Shown: positions 35,780 through 45,828 of the stretch, in pieces
Layout: each line of letters opens with the position of its first letter
How positions within the stretch are numbered: the stretch's first letter is position 1
NCBI RefSeq assembly: GCF_016595245.1
Contig: NZ_JAENHM010000058.1
Coordinates: 299,518-363,517 of the forward strand
Direction of reading: 5' to 3'
Origin: Azospirillum endophyticum
GTDB taxonomy: Bacteria; Pseudomonadota; Alphaproteobacteria; Azospirillales; Azospirillaceae
Length of the DNA: 64,000 nucleotides
Translations under genes and position numbers: made by a program
Notes under the pieces: model-generated
Database searches by the model: none
What the model was told of the DNA's origin: nothing
Seen by the model: only the letters and a program-made list of their open reading frames with translations

Positions 35780-37067
35780 GCCGCCTCCAGCTCCGTCAGC
35801 GGCAAGGGCTCGTCCTCCTGGATATCGCTCAGCCGTTCGAACTGGCCGAGATAATGCTCGTGCGCCCGCTCCCAGGCACGGTCGTCCGGCTCGCCCCATA
35901 GGCGGCGGTAATCGGGCGAGGCCGGATAGGGATAGAGCGGCACCGGGTCGTTGGCCCACACCCCGGCGGCCAGCAGCTTTTCGCGCCAAGCCTTGACCAT
36001 CCCGGCATCGTCGCCAGCCACGGCGATCAGGTTGGCCTGGACGAAGGGCACGCTGCGCCGGGCATGGATCAGCCGGTCGGCCAGATCGTCGGTACTCATC
36101 CGGCATTTCTTGTCGAGCGAGGCGCGGCCCTCCTCGGTCAGGCTTTCCACCCCGGCTTCGATCGACACGCAGCCGGCCGCGCCCAGCAGGTCGAGCATCT
36201 CCGGCTTCCACAGATCGATGCGGGTCTGCACGCCGAACTCGACCGGCCGCTCCACCAGCGCTTCCAGCAGGTCGCGCCGGGGCAGGAAGATCTCGTCGAT
36301 GAAATAGACATAGCGCACGCCGGCGGCGATCAGCCCGTCGATCTCCTCCAGGATGACGGCGGTGTCGCGCCGTCGGTACTGGTCGCGGAAATCGATCTTG
36401 GCGCAGAAGCTGCAGTTGTAGGGGCAGCCGCGCGAGGCCTCGACCTCCGCCCCCGGCCCGACCGGCTCGGTGCCGTAGCGGTGGTGGTGGTGCGGATGGC
36501 GCTGCAGCCACTCCGCCGGCCAGGACAGCGCCGGCAGGTCGGTGAAGCGGGCGGCATGCGGCGGACCCGTCACCACCAGATCGCCGTCCCGGTGGAAGGC
36601 CAGCGCCGGCACCTCGTCCAGCGCCCCATCATCCGCCAGCTTGCCAGCCAGTTCAGCGACGATCTCCTCGCACTCGCCGCGCACCACCAGATCGACGCCG
36701 AGCTTGCCCAGGGTCGGCGCCGGGGTGGTGGAGCCATGCGGCCCGACCGCGACGGTATGCCCGCCCCGGCCGTCCAGCGCCGCCAGAAACTCCTTCGGCA
36801 CCCGCAATTCCGGCTGGGCGCAGCGCCAGAACAGATAGGTCGGCGCCGTGGTCAGCACGGTCATTCCGGCCGCGAAGGCGGCGACCCGCTCCGCCATCTC
36901 CACGTTCGACAGGCCTGCCAGTCCGCCGTCGAGCAGCAGCACCTCATGCCCGGCCCGCTCCAGCAGCGCTTTGCTGTATCCCAGCTCCAGCGGCAGATGC
37001 GCTTCGCGGCATCCGAAATAGATGCTGTGGTCGAAGCTCCAGGCCGGATTGACCAGCGCAACCCTCA

Positions 37068-37068
<1 letters not shown>
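35764..37068 (-). CDS. Radical SAM protein with B12-binding-type N-domain
   Basis: A 434-residue radical SAM enzyme. Residues 1-160 form a Rossmann-like B12-binding-type domain (MRVALVNPAWSFDHSIYFGC, then LPLELGYSKALLERAGHEV), but I cannot see the DxHxxG histidine of base-off cobalamin binders. Residues about 185-400 are the radical SAM barrel with the cluster motif ASRGCPYNCSFCAKIDF (CxxxCxxC). Its chemistry (methylation, epimerisation or rearrangement) is unknown. From memory this resembles TIGR04295-type proteins, found beside glycosyltransferases. Start and the epimerase stop share one base. Confidence 0.85.
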
Positions 37069-38137
<1,069 letters not shown>

Positions 38138-38141
<4 letters not shown>

Positions 38142-39250
38142 GCCACCAGACCCCGCTCTTCCAGTTCGCGGCGGGCGTCGGCGACGCGGTCCTGCGCCTC
38201 CTGCCGGGCGACCCACTCCGCCAGCTCGGCCAGACCCTCGGCGAAGTCCTCCTTGCGGTCGTAGCCGAGCACGGTGCGCGCCTTGGTCAGGTCGGGGATG
38301 TTGTGGCGGATGTCGCCGGCCCGCGCCTTGCCGGTGATCTCCGGCGTCAGGTCCGGCCGGCCCATCGAGGCGGCCTGCATCAGCGCCACCTCCTCCACCG
38401 TGCGCTCCTCGCCGGAACCGATGTTGAACACCTCGCCGTTGGCGGCCGGGTTGTCCAGCGCCAGCAGGAAGGCGCGGGCGACGTCGCGGACATGGACGAA
38501 GTCGCGGCGCTGCTGGCCGTCCTCGAAGATCATCGGGCGCTGGCCGTTGGCGATGCGCGAGGCGAAGATCGCCAGCACCCCGGTGTAGGGGTTGGACAGC
38601 GCCTGTCCCGGCCCATAGGCATTCCACAGCCGCAGCGCCGAGCCTTCCATCCCATATTGCGCGGTCAGCGTCAGGGTCAGCCGTTCCTGCACATATTTGC
38701 CGATGGCATAGACCGACTTCAGCGCCGGACGCTTGCTTTCCGGCGTTCGCACCGGCACCAGCGGCCGCCCCTGCTGGTCGAGCGGATCCCAGCTGCCATC
38801 GGGATTGCGGGGGCCGCGGACGACATCCTCCATCAGCGTGCCGTCGGCGGTGCGGTAAAGCCCCTCGCCATAGATGCTCATGGACGACGCGACGACGACC
38901 CGGCGGACCGGCTTCTCGATCAGGCGCTGGAACAGCACCGCGGTGCCGTAATCGTTCACCGAAGTGTAGCGGTCGACCGCATACATGCTCTGGCCGACGC
39001 CGACCTCGGCCGCGAGGTGGATCACCGAATCGACCCCCTCCAGCGCACGGGCGACCATCTCGTCGTCCCGCACGTCGCCGGCCAGCAACTCCACATCCGC
39101 ATCCAGTTCATCGGGACGCTGCTGCGTCGGATGCACCTGTTCGATCAGGCTGTCCAGAACCCGGACGCGGTCGCCACGGGCGAGCAGGGCCTTGGCGACG
39201 TGGCGGCCGATGAAGCCGGCACCTCCGGTGACGAGAACGGTCTCTCCCAC
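38138..39250 (-). CDS. NAD-dependent sugar epimerase/dehydratase (1)
   Basis: A 370-residue extended SDR. GTG start at 39250 sits behind a perfect GGAGGGA; upstream in-frame codons are rejected because this start places the fingerprint VTGGAGFIGRHVAKALLARG at the N-terminus. It has SSMSIYGEGLY, a YAIGKYVQE (YxxxK) active site and an insertion (NPDGSWDPLDQQGRPLVPVR) not usual in GalE. First gene of the leftward operon, so its promoter lies in the 39251-39575 gap. Confidence 0.88.
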
Positions 39251-39575
39251 AAGTCCCTCCGAGAAGTTTGAAGATTTTTGACGTTGACCTGCGGAAGACA
39301 TGCGGCAGCGCCGTCGCGGCCTTTCGAAGCCGCGAACTGCCCACCCGTCTCCGCAAGCTGCCCAGAGCACCCTGTGCGGTTTTATTCCTGAGTCAAAGCA
39401 CAACCAAATGGAACAGCTACGATAGCTACACCGTCGACCTTAACACCGCTATGGAAAATTTCGCACCTTGCCCAAAAGGTAAGTACCTTACGACAGATCT
39501 TCCGATGAATCGATTTCAAGCCTACAAATATAAGAGTTCCGTTAATCGACGTGCATTTAAGGATGGGAGATCTCG
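39251..39575. other. AT-rich divergent promoter region of the glycoside cluster
   Basis: A 325-bp gap between the two divergent operons. From about 39380 it falls to roughly 40-50% GC, far below the surroundings. It holds the palindrome AAGGTA-AG-TACCTT at 39476-39489 and several TATA-like runs. Small ORFs here have no homology-like content. It should hold promoters for both operons and perhaps their shared regulator site. Confidence 0.6.
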
Positions 39576-40682
39576 GTGACTGGGAAAAAGCTCCGGGTAG
39601 CAATCGCTGGGGTCGGAAATTGTGCATCATCTTTTGTGCAGGGGATATGCTATTACGCCGGCGCTAAGGCCAATGAGCCACCCCCGGGACTTATGACCGT
39701 CGATCTCGGTGGGTATCACGTTGGGGACATCGAAATTTCTGCCGCCTTCGATGTTGCGGCGTCGAAAGTAGGAACCGACGTCGGGGAGGCCATCTTCGCT
39801 CCTCCCAATAATACCTTCCGGTTTGCCAAGCCGCCGCACTTCGGCGTGCAGGTGGAGCGTGGCCCGACGCTGGACGGCATCGGCAAATATCTTGCCGGCG
39901 ACATCGCCGAGTCGGAACGAACAGTTGTGAACGTTGCGGAAAGCCTACGCCGCAGCGGTACCGATATCCTGGTCTCTTACCTGCCGGTCGGATCGCAGCA
40001 GGCCACCGAATTCTACGCCGAACAGGCGCTGGAGGCCGGCTGCGCCTTCGTCAACTGCATCCCGGTCTTCATCGCCTCCAACCCGGTCTGGGCGCGGCGC
40101 TTCGCCGAACGCGGGCTGCCGATCATCGGCGACGACATCAAGAGCCAAGTCGGCGCCACCATCGTCCACCGCATGCTCGCCAACCTGTTCCGCGAGCGCG
40201 GGGTCCGGCTCGACCGCACCTATCAGCTGAATTTCGGCGGCAACACCGACTTCAAGAACATGCTGGAACGCGAACGCCTGGAATCGAAGAAGATCTCCAA
40301 GACCCAGGCCGTCACCAGCCAGCTCGACGTTCCGCTCGACCCCGACGACGTCCATGTCGGCCCCAGCGACCATGTGCCGTGGCTGACCGACCGCAAATGG
40401 GCGCATATCCGGCTGGAAGGCACGACCTTCGGCGGCGTGCCGCTGAACGTGGAGTTGAAGCTGGAGGTCTGGGACAGCCCCAATTCCGCCGGCATCGTCA
40501 TCGACGCGGTGCGCTGCGCCAAGCTGGCGCTCGACCGCGGCATCGCCGGCCCGCTGGTCGGCCCCTCCAGCTATTTCATGAAGTCGCCGCCCGAACAGTT
40601 CACCGACCACGAGGCGCGGGAGCGCACGCTGCGTTTCATCGCCGGCGAACCTCCTGGGACCAAGCCGACCCGCCTGATGTGA
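39576..40682 (+). CDS. ino1: myo-Inositol-1-phosphate synthase (Ino1-type)
   Basis: A 368-residue NAD-dependent enzyme making inositol-1-phosphate from glucose-6-phosphate, of the compact prokaryotic/archaeal type. Signatures: VAIAGVGNCASSFVQGI, then YLPVGSQQATEFYAEQA, NCIPVFIASNPVWARRF, GDDIKSQVGATIVHRML and NFGGNTDFKNMLERERLESK followed by KKISKTQA. GTG start behind GGGAG. First gene of the rightward operon. Its first roughly 100 codons are AT-rich with unusual codons, while the rest is typical. It supplies the inositol for the neighbouring transferases. Confidence 0.93.
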   Translation: MTGKKLRVAIAGVGNCASSFVQGICYYAGAKANEPPPGLMTVDLGGYHVGDIEISAAFDVAASKVGTDVGEAIFAPPNNTFRFAKPPHFGVQVERGPTLDGIGKYLAGDIAESERTVVNVAESLRRSGTDILVSYLPVGSQQATEFYAEQALEAGCAFVNCIPVFIASNPVWARRFAERGLPIIGDDIKSQVGATIVHRMLANLFRERGVRLDRTYQLNFGGNTDFKNMLERERLESKKISKTQAVTSQLDVPLDPDDVHVGPSDHVPWLTDRKWAHIRLEGTTFGGVPLNVELKLEVWDSPNSAGIVIDAVRCAKLALDRGIAGPLVGPSSYFMKSPPEQFTDHEARERTLRFIAGEPPGTKPTRLM

Positions 40683-40690
40683 GCGTCGGC

Positions 40691-41314
40691 ATGGAAACCA
40701 TCTTCATCCTGGTGCGCCACGGCTCGCATGACCGGCTGGGGTCGGTCCTGTGCGGCCGCATGGCCGGCGTGACGCTGAGCGCCCAGGGCCGGGCGGAGGC
40801 CGATGCGCTGGCCGAGCGGCTGGCGTTGCAAGGCTTGTCGGGGCGGCGCCTGAGCGCCGTTCTGTCCAGCCCGCTGGAGCGGGCGGTCGAGACCGCCACC
40901 CCCATCGCGGAGCGGCAAGGCCTGCCTCTGACCATCGAACCGGCGCTGAACGAACTCGACCTCGGCGCCTGGAGCGGCAAGCGCTTCGAGGAGTTGCACC
41001 GCGACCCCGCCTGGGACCTGTGGAACCGGGCGCGCAGCCACGGCCGCCCCACTCCGGGAGAAACCCCAGGCGAGTCGATGGCGGAGGCGCAGACCCGGAT
41101 CGCGGCATTGCTCGACCGGCTGCGCCGCGCCCATCCCGGCGGCACGCTGGCGCTGGTCAGCCATGGCGACGTCATCAAGGCGGCGCTGGCCCATGCGATG
41201 GGCCTGCCGCTCGATTTCCACGGACGATTCGAGATCGGCCCGGCCTCCCGCAGCGTGCTGATCGCCGGCGATTGGGGGCTGAAGGTCCACAGCATCAACG
41301 AGGGTGCGGCATGA
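40691..41314 (+). CDS. Histidine-type phosphatase (phosphoglycerate-mutase-like)
   Basis: A 207-residue histidine phosphatase. Catalytic loop LVRHGSHDRLG (RHG), SSPLERAVETATPIAER, the acid region ELDLGAWSGKRFEEL and the second His LVSHGDVIKAALAHAMG. GTG at 40679 is an alternative start overlapping the ino1 stop. Next to ino1, it could dephosphorylate inositol-1-phosphate to free inositol or remove phosphate from an intermediate; that is inferred from position. Confidence 0.85.
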   Translation: METIFILVRHGSHDRLGSVLCGRMAGVTLSAQGRAEADALAERLALQGLSGRRLSAVLSSPLERAVETATPIAERQGLPLTIEPALNELDLGAWSGKRFEELHRDPAWDLWNRARSHGRPTPGETPGESMAEAQTRIAALLDRLRRAHPGGTLALVSHGDVIKAALAHAMGLPLDFHGRFEIGPASRSVLIAGDWGLKVHSINEGAA

Positions 41315-42096
41315 CGAGCCTGACGGCCGACCAGATCCGCGACCGGGTGGCAGAACTCGGCGACTGGTTCCACAACATCGACCTCAACGGCGTGCGCACG
41401 GCGCCCGACCATTTCCTCCACGACTATCCGAACGTGAAGTGGAAGCGCTTCGAGCATGCGGTGCCGAAGGATCTGACCGGCCGCACCGTTCTCGACATCG
41501 GCTGCAACGGTGGTTTCTACTCCATCGAGATGAAGCGCCGCGGCGCCGACCGGGTGGTCGCCATCGACTTCGACGACCGCTATCTGGCCCAGGCGAAATT
41601 CGCCGCCGAAGTGACCGGCCAGGACATCGAATTCCACAGGATGTCGGTCTACGACGTCGCCTCGCTTGGCGAAAGCTTCGACGTCGTGCTGTTCATGGGC
41701 GTGCTCTACCACCTGCGCCACCCGCTGCTGGCGCTCGACCTGATCCACGACCATGTCGCCAAGGATCTGATGATCTTCCAGTCGATGCAGCGCGGCTCGG
41801 CCGAAGTGGCGCCGGTGCGCGCCGACTACGACTTCTTCGAACAGGACCATTTCGACGATCCCGGCTATCCGAAGCTGCATTTCATCGAACACGACTACGC
41901 CCGCGACTGGACCAATTGGTGGGCCCCCAACGCCGCCTGCGCCGAGGCGATGCTGCGCAGCGCCGGCTTCGCCATCGCCGAGCATCCGGAACGCGAGGTC
42001 TATGTCTGCCGCCGGGTCGACCGCCCGACCGGGGCCGGAGCGGTTTATCCGGCAAAGCCTGAAAAAGACGCCGTGACGAAAGGGACCGAGGGATGA
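41311..42096 (+). CDS. SAM-dependent methyltransferase
   Basis: A 261-residue class I methyltransferase. Motif I VLDIGCNGGFYSIEM, acidic strand DRVVAIDFDDRYLAQAKFAA, then FDVVLFMGVLYHLRHPLLAL. C-terminal DWTNWWAPNAACAEAMLRSA fits a small-molecule or sugar acceptor. From memory it matches the TIGR04290-type family seen beside such clusters. Its start overlaps the phosphatase stop and its stop overlaps the glycosidase start, each by 4 bp. Confidence 0.87.
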   Translation: MTSLTADQIRDRVAELGDWFHNIDLNGVRTAPDHFLHDYPNVKWKRFEHAVPKDLTGRTVLDIGCNGGFYSIEMKRRGADRVVAIDFDDRYLAQAKFAAEVTGQDIEFHRMSVYDVASLGESFDVVLFMGVLYHLRHPLLALDLIHDHVAKDLMIFQSMQRGSAEVAPVRADYDFFEQDHFDDPGYPKLHFIEHDYARDWTNWWAPNAACAEAMLRSAGFAIAEHPEREVYVCRRVDRPTGAGAVYPAKPEKDAVTKGTEG

Positions 42097-43022
42097 TCGA
42101 AGCCGCCAAGATTTGGAACGAGCCCAACAACAAGTCGCACTGGGATCCCAACCTCGACCCTGAATGGGACCTGTTCGCCCGCATGACCCTCCTGGCCGGA
42201 CAGGCGATCCGGGCGGAGAATTCCACCATCACCCGCGTGCTGGGCGGCATGTCCCCCATCGACCCCTCCTTCGTCCGCCGGTTGGAGGAGCGCGGCGCGC
42301 TGGACGAGATCGACGTGGTGGCGGTCCACGGCTTCCCGCTCGACTGGAATCTCTGGCAGATCCACGAATGGCCGAACAAGATCGACGAGATCCGCGCCGT
42401 CACGTCCAAGCCGATCTGGGTGACCGAGGCCGGGGTGTCCTCCTTCGGCGCCGAGGAGGTGCAGGCCTGGGGCGTCAAGCGCACCGCCGAACTGCTGATC
42501 GGCAAGGTGCCGCGCATCCACTGGTACAGCCTCTACGACCTGCCCAGCCATTGGGAGGCCACCACCCGCCACAAGGAGGCGGAGGGATCGTCCTACTACC
42601 GCCATTTCCACATGGGCCTGCTGCGGGCCGACGGCACGCCCAAGCCGGCGGTGGAGGCCTTCGCCCCCTATGCCGGCCAGATGGGCCTCTGCCAGTGGTT
42701 CCACTACGAGGACCACCGGCTGGACGAGGCGGTGGCGTGGCTGAAGCGGCTCGGCGTCCGCCACCTGCGCACCGGCCTGTCCTGGGCCGACAGCTTCCGT
42801 CCCAACGCGCTGGAGTGGTTCGACCGTCAGATGGAGGCGCTGGCCGATTTCGAGGTGACCGTCACCTTCTGCTTCACCCCCGAACACCGCGGCGTCGAAC
42901 CCCACCACACCAGCCCGCCCCAGGTGGCGGAGGAGTTCGCCGAGTTCTGCGCCGCGATGATCCGCCGCTACGGCACCAAGCGCAGCGCCGACGCCGGCAT
43001 GCCGATGGCGGCGGTGGGGTAG
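42093..43022 (+). CDS. Glycoside-hydrolase-like protein, apparently circularly permuted
   Basis: A 309-residue protein related to clan-A TIM-barrel glycosidases (GH39/beta-xylosidase-like). It opens almost directly with the acid/base motif KIWNEPNN (E10); the nucleophile motif WVTEAG (E112) follows, then WYSLYDLPSHW. Residues about 200-295 (GLCQWFHYEDHRLDEAVAWL, VRHLRTGLSWADSF, VTVTFCFTPEHRG, EFAEFCAAMIRRYG) look like strands 1-3 that normally precede the NEP motif. Both catalytic Glu are present, so it may be active. No signal peptide: cytoplasmic, perhaps a transglycosidase or trimming enzyme. Last gene of the operon. Confidence 0.78.
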   Translation: MIEAAKIWNEPNNKSHWDPNLDPEWDLFARMTLLAGQAIRAENSTITRVLGGMSPIDPSFVRRLEERGALDEIDVVAVHGFPLDWNLWQIHEWPNKIDEIRAVTSKPIWVTEAGVSSFGAEEVQAWGVKRTAELLIGKVPRIHWYSLYDLPSHWEATTRHKEAEGSSYYRHFHMGLLRADGTPKPAVEAFAPYAGQMGLCQWFHYEDHRLDEAVAWLKRLGVRHLRTGLSWADSFRPNALEWFDRQMEALADFEVTVTFCFTPEHRGVEPHHTSPPQVAEEFAEFCAAMIRRYGTKRSADAGMPMAAVG

Positions 43023-43093
43023 AGGGGGGTAGATCCCCCGAAGCGGGTGCGCAGAACCGGCAAAAGCGGTTCGGATGGAGCAATCACGCCACC

Positions 43094-43142
43094 GGGCATC
43101 TCCGTAGGATCGGTGCAGTCCAGCGCCCTCACGGAGATGCCC
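43094..43142 (+). promoter_or_regulatory. Hairpin burying the start site of the AlgE-like gene
   Basis: Perfect 12-bp stem GGGCATCTCCGT (43094-43105) with ACGGAGATGCCC (43131-43142), loop 25 bases. The 3' arm contains the Shine-Dalgarno CGGAG and ends one base before ATG 43144. It would block ribosome entry unless opened. No U-run follows, so termination is less likely. Confidence 0.55.
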
Positions 43143-43143
43143 C

Positions 43144-44556
43144 ATGTCGGCCCGCCTTCGCGCGGCGGCGGTCGCCCTTTTGCTGTGGATCGGTCCGGCC
43201 AACGCCGCCCAATCGGCCCAGTCGGCAGATCCGCCGCCGCTGACCAACACCCGCTTCGACGAGGATTACCGCTACCTGCTATCGCCCGAGGCGCGGTCCG
43301 GCGCCACTTGGGAACGCTTCAAGGCCATTCCGGTCACGGAAGACGGCTTCGCCTCGCTCTCCACCGGGCTGGAACTGCGCCTGCGCGGCGAAGCGATCCG
43401 CAACAGCAGCTGGGGCCAGGACGAGCCGCGCAACGACGCCTACGGGCTGTGGCGCGCCCTGCCCTACGCCGACCTGCGCGTCGGCCAGGGCCTGCGCCTG
43501 TTCGGCCAGCTCATCATGGCCGACGCGGTGGGCAAGCTGGACCCGCTGGCGCCGCCCGATTCCGACCGCATCGACCTGATGCAGGGCTTCGCCGACGTCA
43601 ATGTCCCGCTGGGCGACGCCCAGGGCACGCTGCGGGTCGGCCGCCAGATGCTGGCCTATGGTTCGGAACGGCTGATCTCCATCCGCTACGGCGCCAACGT
43701 CCCGCGCGCCTTCGACGCGGTGAAGGGCATCGTCACCGCCGGCCCCTGGCGGGTCGACGCCTTCTTCGGCCGGCCGATCCAGCCGACGCCGGAGCTGTTC
43801 GACGACGGCCGCGACGCCCGGCGCAGCGCCTGGGGGCTCTATGCCACCCGGCCGCTCGATCTGGGGCGGGGCGGCAGTGCCGGGCTGGATGCCTATTACA
43901 TCGGCATCCGCAACCGCAGCGCCGGCTTCGAGTCCGGCAGGGCGAACGAGCTGCGGCACACGGTCGGCCTGCGCAGCTTCGGCAAGGCCGCCGGCTGGGA
44001 CTGGAACTGGGAGGCGATGGGGCAGTTCGGCCGTTTCGGCAGCGGGTCGATCCGCGCCTGGTCACTCGCCACCGACAGCGGCTACCGCTTCACAACCCTG
44101 CCGCTTCAGCCGCGGCTCAGCCTGAAGGCCAACATCGCCAGCGGCGACAGCAACCCGCGCGACGGCCGGCTGGAGACCTTCAACCCCCTGTTCCCGCGCG
44201 CCAAGTATTTCGGCGAGCTGACGCCCATCGGCCCCTACAACCTGATGAACCTGCACCCGTCGCTGGATTTGGCGTTGTCCGACGCGTTCAGCCTGTCCGC
44301 CTCCGCCATCGCCTATTGGCGCGAGAGCCTGGACGACGGCGTATACGACCTGGCCGGCGGGCTGCTGCGCTCCGGCGCGGCGTCGAAGGCACGCTATGTC
44401 GGCACGCAGGGCGAGCTGGTGCTGTCCTACAGCTCCGGTCGTTCCTTCGAGGGGTTGATCTCCTACTCAGCATTCCAGCCGGGTTCCTTCCTGAAGGACA
44501 GCGGCCCGGCCAAGACCATCCACTTCGCCGGGATGGAGGCGGTGTTCAAATTTTAA
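43144..44556 (+). CDS. Alginate-export-like outer-membrane porin
   Basis: A 470-residue exported protein (signal MSARLRAAAVALLLWIGPAN, cleavage near ANAAQ). The rest shows alternating beta-strand pattern with the Alginate_exp features DGFASLSTGLELRLRGEAIR, LRVGRQMLAYGSERLISIRY and GANVPRAFDAVKGIV, ending in the outer-membrane terminal strand FAGMEAVFKF (final Phe). A monomeric porin for anionic sugars is the family role. It lies directly after the glycoside cluster on the same strand with a 121-bp gap, so it may export that product, which is speculative. Confidence 0.82.
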   Translation: MSARLRAAAVALLLWIGPANAAQSAQSADPPPLTNTRFDEDYRYLLSPEARSGATWERFKAIPVTEDGFASLSTGLELRLRGEAIRNSSWGQDEPRNDAYGLWRALPYADLRVGQGLRLFGQLIMADAVGKLDPLAPPDSDRIDLMQGFADVNVPLGDAQGTLRVGRQMLAYGSERLISIRYGANVPRAFDAVKGIVTAGPWRVDAFFGRPIQPTPELFDDGRDARRSAWGLYATRPLDLGRGGSAGLDAYYIGIRNRSAGFESGRANELRHTVGLRSFGKAAGWDWNWEAMGQFGRFGSGSIRAWSLATDSGYRFTTLPLQPRLSLKANIASGDSNPRDGRLETFNPLFPRAKYFGELTPIGPYNLMNLHPSLDLALSDAFSLSASAIAYWRESLDDGVYDLAGGLLRSGAASKARYVGTQGELVLSYSSGRSFEGLISYSAFQPGSFLKDSGPAKTIHFAGMEAVFKF

Positions 44557-44635
44557 AAGCGCAAGCCTTGCGGCCGGAACGCGGTCTCGCGCGTTGAGAC
44601 AACCGGGGCCGGCGACAGGCCCGAACGGACGGCGG

Positions 44636-45730
44636 ATGCGGGAAACGGTGGAGCGGCGGATACAGGACAGAAGGCGGATCAAGCCATCCCTGAGGAAGGG
44701 GCGGCTTCTCCATGTCCGCTCCGGCCTGTCGGCGGAAAAGACGCTGCTGCTGCGCGTCGGCATCGTCGCCGCCCTGATCGTCCTGGTCATCGCGGTGTTC
44801 TGGTTCGACCGCGACGGGCTGAAGGACCAGATCGACGGCCATATCAGCTTCCCCGACATCCTCTACTTCGCCATGATCACGGTGACCACCGTGGGCTATG
44901 GCGACATCGTTCCGGTCAGCCACTCCGCCCGCCTGATCGACGCCTTCGCCGTCACGCCGATCCGCATCTTCATCTGGTTCATCTTTCTCGGCACCGCCTA
45001 TGAGCTGGTGGTGCAGAGGATCGTGGAGGAATTCCGGTTGAGCCGCATTCAGAAGCAGCTGCAGGGCCACATCGTGCTGTGCGGCTTCGGGCACAGCGGG
45101 TTCATCGCCGCGCAAGAGACCGTCTCGAAGGGCCATCCCGCCGACCACATCGTCGTCATCGACGATTCGGAGGACCGCATCCAGCTTGCGGCCGAATGCG
45201 GCTTCATCGGCCTTCTCGGCGACGGCACCAGCGAGGAGACGCTGACCAACGCCTGCGTCGGCAAGGCCAAGGCGGTGATCGTCAGCACCGGGCGCGACGA
45301 CACCACCATCCTGGTGATCCTGACCGTGCGCCACCTGTCCGCCGCCACCAAGATCGTGGCGAACATCAGGCAGGAGGAGAACATCAAGCTCGCCAACCTC
45401 AGCGGCGCCGATCTGGTGGTGTCGCCGCCGAAGATCGGCGGGTACCTGATGGCCGACGCGGTGGAGACGCGCTATGCCACCCCCTTCCTCTGCGACCTGA
45501 TGTCGGCCGGCGGGCAGATGGTGCTGAGCGAGCGCCGGGCGGCAGCCGACGAGGTCGGCCTGACCATGGCGGAGATCACCGCCGGCATGGTCGTCCAGGT
45601 CCACAGCCACGGCCGCGACATCCCCTTCACCGAACGCAACCGCTACATCATCCAGCCGCAGGACACGCTGCTGATCATCAGCCCGCCAGCTGAGCGAAAC
45701 ATCCCCTCTCCCCCCCGGGGAGAGGGTTAG
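44636..45730 (+). CDS. Ion channel with TrkA-N (RCK) domain
   Basis: A 364-residue potassium channel. Two membrane helices (residues about 38-58 and 105-130) flank the selectivity filter TVTTVGYGDIVP. A TrkA-N/RCK Rossmann domain follows (GHIVLCGFGHSGFIAAQETV, then VVIDDSEDRIQLAAECG), ending with a TrkA-C-like part. The last ten residues (PSPPRGEG) are coded by the REP-like repeat, so the natural C-terminus has probably been replaced. ATG 44636 is preferred over TTG 44594. Confidence 0.9.
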   Translation: MRETVERRIQDRRRIKPSLRKGRLLHVRSGLSAEKTLLLRVGIVAALIVLVIAVFWFDRDGLKDQIDGHISFPDILYFAMITVTTVGYGDIVPVSHSARLIDAFAVTPIRIFIWFIFLGTAYELVVQRIVEEFRLSRIQKQLQGHIVLCGFGHSGFIAAQETVSKGHPADHIVVIDDSEDRIQLAAECGFIGLLGDGTSEETLTNACVGKAKAVIVSTGRDDTTILVILTVRHLSAATKIVANIRQEENIKLANLSGADLVVSPPKIGGYLMADAVETRYATPFLCDLMSAGGQMVLSERRAAADEVGLTMAEITAGMVVQVHSHGRDIPFTERNRYIIQPQDTLLIISPPAERNIPSPPRGEG

Positions 45731-45815
45731 GGTGAGGGGGTTGCACTGTGAGGATTCTCGGGATAGCCACGCCGCGCATCCCCCTCACCCCGACCCTCTC
45801 CCCGGGGGGAGAGGG
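45704..45815. repeat. REP-like repeat pair (type B), inverted
   Basis: Two copies of CCCTCTCC...GGAGAGGG with outer tails TTAGGGTGAGGGGG and CCCCCTCACCCC facing each other, about 60 bp apart. The first copy encodes the end of the K+ channel; the pair separates it from the convergent saccharopine-dehydrogenase-like gene. Confidence 0.8.
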
Positions 45816-45828
45816 AGACACGCCCAGC

